The notes below the pieces were generated by a model. The model saw only the letters and a list, made by a program, of their open reading frames with translations, did not search any database and had not been told where the DNA came from. From Rhinopithecimicrobium faecis (GTDB lineage Bacteria; Bacteroidota; Bacteroidia; Sphingobacteriales; Sphingobacteriaceae): DNA of 64,000 nt. Location: the NCBI GenBank assembly GCA_017942165.1, contig JAGKSB010000007.1:124001-188000 (forward strand), given 5' to 3'. A program made the translations under genes and the position numbers. Shown one piece after another: positions 47,034 through 55,289 of the stretch; the first letter of the stretch is position 1, and each line of letters starts with the position of its first letter.

Positions 47034-48812
47034 TTAAAACATTATTTTTTCACTGGGGTATATATACTGTTTGTTCCGCGTATTCTTTATAAAAGCGACC
47101 AATAAGGTCAAAGCACCAACGCGCCCTACGAACATCGTAAAAGTAATAATCAATTTTCCAGCTAAAGATAACTCGGGTGTAATGCCTAAACTAAGGCCAC
47201 AGGTTGTATAGGCGGAAACGGACTCAAAAAGTAGATTTTTCAATCCTAAATGTGGGTCTGTAAAGTTTAATGAAACAAAGCATATGCCAATTACAAATAA
47301 GGATAGCAAGATAATGGCAAAGGCCTTATTAACGGACTCGCCAACAATACGTCTTTTAAAAACTTCTATATGCTCCTTCCCCTTCGCTAAAGCTATGATA
47401 TTAAGCATAGAAATCGCTACCGTAGTAACCTTCACCCCTCCTCCAGTAGAGCCTGGAGAACTTCCCACCCACATTAATAGCATAATAAAAATTATACTCG
47501 GTGCCGACATAAAGCCTAAATTCACCGAATTAAATCCTGCCGAACGGGAAGCATTGGCCATAAAAAAGGCCGAAATCCATTCTCCAACGATGGAATGCTG
47601 CCCCACTAAAGTGTGGCGCATCTCCAAAAAATAGTAACATCCCGTTCCCATCACTACCACAATAATATTGCAGTAGAGAATAAACTTCGAGTTAAAGGAG
47701 AAGCTCCATGCCGGATGAAGTAACTGCTTATTAAAGAAAATACGCGTATATAAGGCTTTAATATGGAATTTTGCGTAGGTATAAAAGTTTAAGACGATGT
47801 TAAAACCGAGGCCTCCGAAAATAAATAATGCGGAAAGTATCAATTGAAAATTATAATTGTACCGGTATTGAATATTGTGAATACCATCCGGAAGAATGGT
47901 AAATCCAGCATTACAAAAAGCAGATATAGAATGGAAAATAGCGAAGAAAACCATTTTCCCCTGATTATCAAAATGAGCCGAGTCTAGGCTGAAATAAATA
48001 AATATAGCCCCAATAAATTCAAATAATAAACTAATAAAAATAATCGTTAACAGCGTCTTAATAACAGAAGCTACCTTATTCTCCCCAAGTATTTCTCCGA
48101 ACATCAGCTGGTTCTTAAAGGAGAATCCCCCCGAGAAAAAATAACCAAAGAACCCTGTAAAAGTCATAATTCCGAGTCCACCAACCTGAATTAAAATCAA
48201 GATGATAGCCTGCCCAAAGAAGGTGAAATTATGGGAAATATCCGTCACCGACAACCCCGTAATACAGACCGCAGAAGTCGCCATAAAAAGAGCATCGACA
48301 AAACTTAATGGCGTATATAAGGTCGTCCGTGGGAGCATCAATAGTACCGTAGCAATTAAAATAAGGACGAGAAAACTAATGACAAATAAGATCGTAGGAT
48401 TAAAATAAAAACTATCAAAAAATAAGGTGCTTTTAGACAGTTCAGCAATAAAAACTAAATATATACCTACATAAATCCATTGCTCACCAGCAAAAAATTC
48501 CATGGAAGAAAATCCCGTCAGACGTGCTATAATAATAAATAGAAAATAACTGGATACCAATAAGCCTGAATAATGCGCGACATCAATACTGCGCCGGTTC
48601 AAGATGGAAAATATCGTCCTGCTGCAAGTTAAGAAGAACAAAATATAGAACATGACCGCTATAACCCCACTTAATAGCTCCCCAATAGCGGGATCCGTTA
48701 AGTAGCCCACATGAAAGATCACCACCAATGCACAGGCTAGGCTAATATAAAGCATCACCTGATCTAAGGTTCTATTTTTGTACTTAAATATAAAGTGAAA
48801 AAAATTCAACAT
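47034..48812 (-). CDS. ktrB: Potassium transporter KtrB/TrkH family, with N-terminal membrane extension
   Basis: 592 aa; KtrB proteins are usually ~450. The TrkH/KtrB core has four pore loops: ATSAVCITGLSV, ISAFCNAGFTIL, NASRSAGFNSVN and SAYTTCGLSLGI, each with the filter Gly. The additional ~150 N-terminal residues hold about five hydrophobic helices (CALVVIFHVGYL, LLSGVIAVMFYILFFLTCS, YSGLLVSSYFLFIIIARL). Imports K+ coupled to Na+ or H+ with KtrA. Has its own good promoter. Confidence 0.91.
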   Translation of the reverse strand: MLNFFHFIFKYKNRTLDQVMLYISLACALVVIFHVGYLTDPAIGELLSGVIAVMFYILFFLTCSRTIFSILNRRSIDVAHYSGLLVSSYFLFIIIARLTGFSSMEFFAGEQWIYVGIYLVFIAELSKSTLFFDSFYFNPTILFVISFLVLILIATVLLMLPRTTLYTPLSFVDALFMATSAVCITGLSVTDISHNFTFFGQAIILILIQVGGLGIMTFTGFFGYFFSGGFSFKNQLMFGEILGENKVASVIKTLLTIIFISLLFEFIGAIFIYFSLDSAHFDNQGKMVFFAIFHSISAFCNAGFTILPDGIHNIQYRYNYNFQLILSALFIFGGLGFNIVLNFYTYAKFHIKALYTRIFFNKQLLHPAWSFSFNSKFILYCNIIVVVMGTGCYYFLEMRHTLVGQHSIVGEWISAFFMANASRSAGFNSVNLGFMSAPSIIFIMLLMWVGSSPGSTGGGVKVTTVAISMLNIIALAKGKEHIEVFKRRIVGESVNKAFAIILLSLFVIGICFVSLNFTDPHLGLKNLLFESVSAYTTCGLSLGITPELSLAGKLIITFTMFVGRVGALTLLVAFIKNTRNKQYIYPSEKIMF

Positions 48813-48829
48813 CCGCTATTCATTTTCAA

Positions 48830-48859
48830 CAAACTTAAGGATATATTTAAGACTACAAA
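48830..48859 (-). promoter_or_regulatory. Promoter of the ktrB operon (-33 TTTG, -7 TAAGTTTG)
   Basis: Minus strand TTTG (48859 to 48856), 18-base spacer, TAAGTTTG (48837 to 48830), both matching the Bacteroidota consensus; the ATG follows after 17 bases. Confidence 0.6.
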
Positions 48860-48886
48860 ATACGGTGCTATATATTCCACGTGAAA

Positions 48887-50704
48887 CTATTTTGAATCCT
48901 CTTTATCAACCTTTTTATCTTTCTTAAATATACCTTTAATAAATTTCTCCGTTTTCTCGGCTGCTGTTTTCGTTTTTTCTTTTGTCGAAGAAATCGTTGA
49001 CTTTGCCGTGTCTGCGGCACCCATTAACTTATCCTCGCGTTCCTTGCTCAGGCCTACACATTGCTTTATGCCCGCCAATAAACTCTGCCAAACAGTCTTA
49101 AGAAAAGTATGCTCAGGAACACGTTGGTAGTTGACTTTTGCGACATGGTGTATTCCCTTGTCATCGGGATTGCTTTCGTTAACAAAAAATTGATTGACCA
49201 AATAGGAAACTATTTTCATAGATTTTTTACTGTCATCGTCCCCAGGCTTCTTTAATAGATTTATTTTCAGTCCGCTGTAGTCAAACACAAAATCTCCCCA
49301 ATTTCTATAATCTGTACCCTGCATATCGAAGCGTACTTTCTGAATTTGCCCAGAACTTAACTCCACATTTAAAAGCGGTCTAATAATCGTGTTAAATGCC
49401 GTTGCAGGCATCGGCGATATAGAGCCCGAGTAGGTGTGATACCCATTTTTGGAGGTCATATCAAAGCCAAAATTAGCCTGCAACAATCCCTGATTCATCA
49501 CTTTCGCAGCCAGCTTGGAACGCATCCATTTATCTTTCGCTAAGGCCGCGGAATCATTGGTCACATTGGTCAACACCCCCTCCATATCATTGAAGGATAT
49601 CGTTCCCTCCCGGTGGAATTTCCCGGACATCTCCGTATAAGCTAAATCCAAATTTTTTACTAAGATGGTATCTAAGCGTAAAAGGGTTTTTACTTTTAAA
49701 AGCTGTTGATGGGGTGACACACCGACCTTCACAATCGGGAATTTGGGATAATGCTTATCTGAGTAGATGGAAACCTTCCCCCCTTTTAAGAGCGTCTTAC
49801 GGCTAGCGATAGCCTTATTATTCAAGAGAGAGCGGAAGTCAAAGTTGTCCATCCTTAAGGTATCAAAGGCGAGCTCTATATAACTTGTAGCTTGCTTCTT
49901 TAGGCGGTAAAACGCAGGTTTACTCATTGTAGGGCGATATATCACTTTCGTTAATAGGATATCGCGCGTCTTAGTATTAATCTTCAACTCTTGGAAGGAA
50001 GCTTTATAGAACTTGTCAGGAGTAATATACTCAAATCCGGGAATAGAAATAGCAATCATCTTGGTATGATAGAAACGGGAACTATCCGCGCTAGAAAGGG
50101 AGTCCACCAAAATATCCTGCACATGCAAATTCACCTTACGGAGGGTATAATCCTGCTTTACACCTTGCTGCACCTGAGTATACTTCATATTGATGGAGTC
50201 TAAATAAATATCTTCTACAGCGATGGCTTGTAGGTTATCCTTCATTTTTTCATAGAAGCTTTTTTTAGGCTCATTGGAAATCGTATCATTATATGCGTGA
50301 TAGGTATTTACGATGTTAAAATCTGGCTGATCGAGCTTGATAGATTTTACCGACAATTCCTTATTAAAAATAATATCACGAATCTTTACACCATTGACTT
50401 TAAAGAGCTTCACACCGATAGCATACCGATTATCAGCAGCCTTTTTAGCTTGTTCTAATTGTCTATATACAGCTGTATCCGGTGTAATCTTCAAATTTTT
50501 TATGGTGATATGCCCCAGGGTGATATTCAAGTCCAAATCGTCATAACTTAAGGTGTATAGACTGTCTGAAGATTGCATGACAAGCTCTTTTATCTTTGTT
50601 TCCAAAATAGGCTTCCAGTGCGCCGTCAAATACCAGGTAGCTCCCGCAGCAGCAAGCAGTAAGAAGGCGATTATTGAAAGGATCCATTTCCACACAGGTT
50701 TCAT
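48887..50704 (-). CDS. AsmA-like membrane-anchored protein
   Basis: 605 aa. One N-terminal transmembrane helix (WILSIIAFLLLAAAGATWYL), then a periplasmic AsmA-like beta-rich body with repeated short strands (DDLDLNITLGHITIKNLKIT, VEDIYLDSINMKYTQ, VKNLDLAYTEMSGKFHREG). It ends in an unusual ~55-residue Lys/Thr/Glu-rich helix (AADTAKSTISSTKEKTKTAA...DKKVDKEDSK). AsmA-type proteins are implicated in lipid transfer between membranes; for this one that is only an inference from fold appearance. Upstream of ktrB by 74 bases, but ktrB has its own promoter. Confidence 0.68.
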   Translation of the reverse strand: MKPVWKWILSIIAFLLLAAAGATWYLTAHWKPILETKIKELVMQSSDSLYTLSYDDLDLNITLGHITIKNLKITPDTAVYRQLEQAKKAADNRYAIGVKLFKVNGVKIRDIIFNKELSVKSIKLDQPDFNIVNTYHAYNDTISNEPKKSFYEKMKDNLQAIAVEDIYLDSINMKYTQVQQGVKQDYTLRKVNLHVQDILVDSLSSADSSRFYHTKMIAISIPGFEYITPDKFYKASFQELKINTKTRDILLTKVIYRPTMSKPAFYRLKKQATSYIELAFDTLRMDNFDFRSLLNNKAIASRKTLLKGGKVSIYSDKHYPKFPIVKVGVSPHQQLLKVKTLLRLDTILVKNLDLAYTEMSGKFHREGTISFNDMEGVLTNVTNDSAALAKDKWMRSKLAAKVMNQGLLQANFGFDMTSKNGYHTYSGSISPMPATAFNTIIRPLLNVELSSGQIQKVRFDMQGTDYRNWGDFVFDYSGLKINLLKKPGDDDSKKSMKIVSYLVNQFFVNESNPDDKGIHHVAKVNYQRVPEHTFLKTVWQSLLAGIKQCVGLSKEREDKLMGAADTAKSTISSTKEKTKTAAEKTEKFIKGIFKKDKKVDKEDSK

Positions 50705-50809
50705 AAGGTATCGGTCTAAGGTTGTTGAAACTATAATTTATAATTACCTTTAAAAACAACAATCTAAATAATATGTTTTATTGTTAAACAAATTATTTAG
50801 CCCCCTATT

Positions 50810-51844
50810 ATGACGCGATATTTAATATTTTTGAGCTGTATTTTTGGGATTATACTTAGCTTTTCTTCCTGTCAAAGGCAGCAAAACGAGGTAGGATTCT
50901 ACTATTGGAAGACCAACTATAAACAGGACACCCTTTCTAAATTATTTGTTTCCGAGCTACAAGCTCGTAAACTATACCTCCGTATGATGGATATCGATTT
51001 CGATGAGAGTAAGACCCAGGGCATCCCTATTGCTCCTATCAATTTTACGGATAGCCTCCCCACGGATCAGGAAGTCGTTCCTGTGGTGTTTATCAACCAA
51101 CGCATCTTTCTAGGCTTGGACTCCTTTGCAATTCGCGCCTTAGCCCATAAAATCGAGCCTTTTATCCGTGCTAAATTAGCGCAGGGCGGAAAGGGTACAT
51201 TTTCAGAAATTCAATTTGATTGTGATTGGACGCGCAGTTCGCGCGATCCATTTTTCTATTTTTTAGATTTTCTAAAGACGATTCCCGCTTTAGCAGATGT
51301 ATCCCTTAGCTCAACCCTACGCTTGCATCAGATAAAAAATATTCAAACGGCGGGCATTCCTCCCGTGGATCGGGTGACATTGATGTGCTATAATATGGGT
51401 AACTTACGGAAATTTGGCGCGCAGAACTCCATCCTCAACCAGCAAGATTTAGCCCTCTATTTAAAGGATGTATTGAAAAATTATCCCTTGAAAATAGATA
51501 TCGCACTGCCACTCTTCAATTGGTTTGTCCTCTTCCGTGGAAACCAATATATAGGAATCTCGAAAAAACTTACCGTAGCGATGCTTGCCGACGAGTCCCT
51601 ATTTAGTAAGAACCCGAATAGCAGTATGTACCTACTAAAAAAAGACCTTCCTGCTGCAGGCCTCAAGAAAAATGATGTTGTACGCTATGAGTCTGTGCAA
51701 ATTGACGATCTGAAAGCTACCACAAAATTTTTAAAGAAAGAATTAAAAACGTCCCCCGAGAACCTTCTATTTTATCATTTAGACCCCGAAGTATTGGGGA
51801 ATTTCACTTATGAAGAATTACATCAAATTAGCACTAGCTTGTAG
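50810..51844 (+). CDS. Lipoprotein with DUF3142/GH18-like barrel features
   Basis: 344 aa. Signal MTRYLIFLSCIFGIILSFSSC with lipobox SFSSC, so probably outer-membrane or periplasm-facing. The body reads like a TIM-barrel glycosidase relative: VGFYYWKTNY at strand 1, FSEIQFDCDWT (a DxD pair where GH18/DUF3142 proteins hold the strand-4 acids), VTLMCYNMGN and KIDIALPLFNWFVLFRG. No confident family or activity. The last 35 bases overlap the start of the next gene in another frame, implying translational coupling and joint function. A good candidate for an unstudied protein. Confidence 0.72.
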   Translation: MTRYLIFLSCIFGIILSFSSCQRQQNEVGFYYWKTNYKQDTLSKLFVSELQARKLYLRMMDIDFDESKTQGIPIAPINFTDSLPTDQEVVPVVFINQRIFLGLDSFAIRALAHKIEPFIRAKLAQGGKGTFSEIQFDCDWTRSSRDPFFYFLDFLKTIPALADVSLSSTLRLHQIKNIQTAGIPPVDRVTLMCYNMGNLRKFGAQNSILNQQDLALYLKDVLKNYPLKIDIALPLFNWFVLFRGNQYIGISKKLTVAMLADESLFSKNPNSSMYLLKKDLPAAGLKKNDVVRYESVQIDDLKATTKFLKKELKTSPENLLFYHLDPEVLGNFTYEELHQISTSL

Positions 51845-54176
51845 CATATATTTCTCTGAAATAGCTGTAAATATTGCCTGTGGTCCAGAACAGGACCCCT
51901 ACGATATGCAAACAACGTATTACTTGCCCCATATAACAGGTAGTGGGTATGCTGCATTTCAATATATTCCGTATCAATTCTTATATTCTGAACGCGAACC
52001 ACAGTCGGAGTCTTCCATCAATGCCTCCCTTTGGGCTAAGCATCTAAAGGTTTCAGAGAAAGATATCATTCAGTTAATGTATGCCACAGACTCGGCAACA
52101 GCGGCAGCACTATTGGCCAATCAGACGCCAGATAGCCTTGCGGGAAATAGCTTCTGGAAAGCCCTACAAAGACACCCTCAGGAGCTCGCCTACTTTAAGC
52201 TGACAAAAAAAGCTGAGAATCTGAGTAATATAAAATACGACTATTGGGATCCTGCACCCATTGATACCGATCAGCTCTTAACCTTGGGAGAGGAAGCTGC
52301 AGCGCAAATTAAAAACCATAAAAAAGGCTCCTTTTTATATCTACGGTATGCCTATCAAGCGGCAAGACTCGCGTTAATAGGTAAAGACTATGCGCAATCA
52401 ATGGAAATATATGAGCATTATCTTGAGCCTATAGGCACCAAGGATCCCATCCTCGGCTGGGCACTATCCAATTACGCGGGCGCGACGCGTTGGTCCGGAA
52501 ACCCAGAGAAAGCTGCTTTTCTTTTTGCTCAGGTCTTTAGTCAACGCCCTGAACGTCGTATTTTAGCTTATAAAAACTACAACTATATCGAAGCTGATGT
52601 AAAGAATATTGTGAGCTTAGCGACGACAAAAGAAGACAAGTTTAATATCTATGCTATTACAGCATTTAACAGTGCTGAGCCAGATCTAGAAACTTTAAAA
52701 GCATGCTATGACCTGAAGCCTACTCATGAAATCATCCCTATACTAATAGGCCGTGAAGTGAATAAGCTGGAGGAAAAGTTAATTACTCCTTTTCAGATAA
52801 GCTATGGAGCGAGCAACTGGTATGAGGATGCAGATATTACCCAAACTAGAGCTGATTTAGCTTCCTTCCGTAATTTCACGCTACAGATTACAAAAGACAA
52901 AAAAATTAAAAGCCCTGAATTAGGCCTGCTAGCAGCGGCTTATTTAAGTGTTATAAATAAGGAAAATACACTTGCTAAAGATTACTTATCAAAAATTTCT
53001 GCCGGCAAATTAACAGGTTCCTATGCGGATCAGTTTACCATTACGCAACTTCTTACCCGTATTGAAGATTGGAAATCGGGAACAGAGAAAGATGAAAATT
53101 ACCTTAAGAACACCCTTTCTTGGTTACTGAAGAAAGCGCAGGATGAAAAAACCGATAGCACGCAATATTCAAATTTTGAAAATGCGCCCTACAGTCTTAT
53201 TGGAAGGAATATTCTGACCAATATCTTAGTGCCTCATTACCTGGCGGCGAAGGACACGACTAAGGCTAGCCTGGCAGCACTGAAGGCTGATGTATTTGCC
53301 AATAATGGTCTTGTAAAAGATACGTTGACACAAAATATGAGTTATGCTACACAGGAGTTCTGGCAGCGCAATCTAAGTGCTACATCACTTAACAAGCTGA
53401 TTGAAAACTTTAAAAATAGCGAACAGCGCGATGCACTAACAGCATTTTTATTAGCGGACATCAACCAGGTTAATTTTGACGAGCTCTACGAATTACAAGG
53501 GACGACATACCTTCGAGAACATAATTATAAAGCCGCTATTCAATCTTTTCAGCAAGTCGTAGGTCCACAAAAAAAAGAATTAGTAACGGATTATTATAAT
53601 GATCAACCGTTCTTTGCGGCGCCATTTATTGCCCCACTTAAAGACTATCCTAAGAAACGAGGTACCCGTTACTTCTCGAAAATGGATTACGCTAAAGCGA
53701 TGTTAAAACTTGTGGAAGCGACGCAAACGGAGAAAGATCCAGAAAAATTGGCCAATTACTATTTTCAATTAGCGGTAGGTGAATACCAGACTTCCACCTT
53801 TGGGAATTCATGGATGCTAAAAAGCTATACCTGGTCTTCTACAGATGCCCATGATCCGCTAACAGTCTCCTGGGATCAAGATTATAAGCAAACTTATACC
53901 GCAAAACTATGGTTTGAAAAAGCCCTTCGCCTAAGTAAGAATATGGAGTTTAAAGCCAAGTGTGTCTTTTGGCTAGCGAAATGCCAACAGCATACGTACC
54001 AATATAATGAAGACACAAGATGGACCTATTATGAACACTTCAAGGAGTCTCCATTTTATCAATATGCTGTAAGCAATCCCTATTTTAAGGTATTAAAAAC
54101 GCAGTATGGACGTACCAAGTTATATCAGACGGCAGTACATGAGTGTAGTTATCTCGCAGACTTTATAAGTCGTTAA
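51810..54176 (+). CDS. Large exported helical-repeat (TPR-like) protein of unknown function
   Basis: 788 aa. Signal region MKNYIKLALACSIYFSEIAV; a Cys in NIACGPEQDPYD could be lipidated, although Asn at -3 is atypical. The conserved-looking start CGPEQDPYDMQTTYYLP is followed by helical repeats (GKDYAQSMEIYEHYLEP, NPEKAAFLFAQVFSQRP, EHNYKAAIQSFQQVVG) of Sel1/TPR character, and an aromatic C-terminus (YNEDTRWTYYEHFKESPFYQY). No enzyme motif seen. Starts 35 bases before the end of the upstream lipoprotein gene and ends in a terminator. I do not recognise the family; a scaffold for the upstream glycosidase-like lipoprotein is a guess. Confidence 0.72.
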   Translation: MKNYIKLALACSIYFSEIAVNIACGPEQDPYDMQTTYYLPHITGSGYAAFQYIPYQFLYSEREPQSESSINASLWAKHLKVSEKDIIQLMYATDSATAAALLANQTPDSLAGNSFWKALQRHPQELAYFKLTKKAENLSNIKYDYWDPAPIDTDQLLTLGEEAAAQIKNHKKGSFLYLRYAYQAARLALIGKDYAQSMEIYEHYLEPIGTKDPILGWALSNYAGATRWSGNPEKAAFLFAQVFSQRPERRILAYKNYNYIEADVKNIVSLATTKEDKFNIYAITAFNSAEPDLETLKACYDLKPTHEIIPILIGREVNKLEEKLITPFQISYGASNWYEDADITQTRADLASFRNFTLQITKDKKIKSPELGLLAAAYLSVINKENTLAKDYLSKISAGKLTGSYADQFTITQLLTRIEDWKSGTEKDENYLKNTLSWLLKKAQDEKTDSTQYSNFENAPYSLIGRNILTNILVPHYLAAKDTTKASLAALKADVFANNGLVKDTLTQNMSYATQEFWQRNLSATSLNKLIENFKNSEQRDALTAFLLADINQVNFDELYELQGTTYLREHNYKAAIQSFQQVVGPQKKELVTDYYNDQPFFAAPFIAPLKDYPKKRGTRYFSKMDYAKAMLKLVEATQTEKDPEKLANYYFQLAVGEYQTSTFGNSWMLKSYTWSSTDAHDPLTVSWDQDYKQTYTAKLWFEKALRLSKNMEFKAKCVFWLAKCQQHTYQYNEDTRWTYYEHFKESPFYQYAVSNPYFKVLKTQYGRTKLYQTAVHECSYLADFISR

Positions 54177-54204
54177 GAAGGGAATTAAAGAGCATTCATT
54201 TTCA

Positions 54205-54240
54205 CAAAAAAGGGCTATTTCTAGTAGAAATAGCCCTTTT
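54205..54240. terminator. Bidirectional terminator between the TPR-like gene and rsgA
   Basis: AAAAGGGCTATTTCT, AGT, AGAAATAGCCCTTTT; 15-pair stem with T-runs on both strands. Confidence 0.88.
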
Positions 54241-54247
54241 GTATTAC

Positions 54248-55168
54248 TTAACGTCTATTATTTTCGTTGTTATAAATACTTAGGTAGCTTTCGTAACGCG
54301 AAGGTTCAATCTCGCCAGCTTCTACAGCTTCAATAATCGTGCAGCCAGGCTCATTAATATGTACACAGTTGTGGAATCTACAGGTATTTAGCTTACTTCT
54401 CATTTCTGGAAAAAAGTGTGAAAGCTCCTGTTTTTCGATATCTACAACGCCTAGTTCACGAATACCTGGGGTGTCAATAAGCTTCCCTCCAAAAGGGAGA
54501 TCCATCATTTCAGCAAATGTAGTTGTATGCTTTCCCTTATCAGACCAATCGGAAATATCTCCCGTACGCAGTGCCGCCTCAGGGATAAGGCTATTTATTA
54601 ACGTAGATTTTCCCACGCCAGAATGCCCCGAGATTAAGGTGGTTTTATCTTTTAGCAGCTCTTTTAAAGAGTCCATATTTTTGCCCGTCAAAGCGGAGAC
54701 CTCGTAACAAGGGTAGCCAATCTGCTCATAAATATGTTCGTACGCTCTCAGAACCTCCAAACCTTCATCAGAGAATAAATCCAGCTTATTGAAGATCAAT
54801 GTTGCTGGAATACTGTAAGCCTCAGCAGTTACCAGAAAACGGTCTATAAAGCCGAAAGATGTCGGCGGAGAAGCTAATGTAACGACCAAAAAAGCTTGGT
54901 CTAAATTTGCACCTATAATCTGCGTCTGCTTAGAAAGATTAACCGATTTACGGATTATATAGTTGCGTCGGGGTTCCAGCTTCGTGATAATCGCAGACTC
55001 CTGATCAGGCTCCACCTCAAAATTCACCCAGTCTCCCACAGCAATCGGATTCGTAGTCTTAATACCATGTGTACGGAATTTCCCTTTTATACGACAGTCG
55101 TAACGGGCGTTATCCGCTCCCAATACTTGGTACCAACTACCGGTTGATTTGGTCACTAATCCTCTCAT
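54248..55168 (-). CDS. rsgA: Ribosome small-subunit-dependent GTPase A
   Basis: 306 aa, with OB-fold (VGDWVNFEVEPDQ), circularly permuted GTPase order G4 FNKLDLF, G1 GHSGVGKSTLINSL, G3 DTPGIRELG, and a zinc-binding C-terminus (CRFHNCVHINEPGC). Acts in late 30S maturation. Monocistronic and divergent from polA. Confidence 0.95.
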   Translation of the reverse strand: MRGLVTKSTGSWYQVLGADNARYDCRIKGKFRTHGIKTTNPIAVGDWVNFEVEPDQESAIITKLEPRRNYIIRKSVNLSKQTQIIGANLDQAFLVVTLASPPTSFGFIDRFLVTAEAYSIPATLIFNKLDLFSDEGLEVLRAYEHIYEQIGYPCYEVSALTGKNMDSLKELLKDKTTLISGHSGVGKSTLINSLIPEAALRTGDISDWSDKGKHTTTFAEMMDLPFGGKLIDTPGIRELGVVDIEKQELSHFFPEMRSKLNTCRFHNCVHINEPGCTIIEAVEAGEIEPSRYESYLSIYNNENNRR

Positions 55169-55256
55169 ATATGCACAGCTGTAAATGCGATCATCATTCT
55201 ATTCATAGTGCAAAAATCGGAAAAATTTATTAATGTTCAGGTTTATTCAGTTTTAT

Positions 55257-55264
55257 TACCTTTG
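55257..55264 (+). promoter_or_regulatory. -7 promoter box of polA
   Basis: TACCTTTG, exact TAnnTTTG, 25 bases before the GTG start. Confidence 0.42.
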
Positions 55265-55289
55265 TATTATACCGTAAAAAATATAATTC

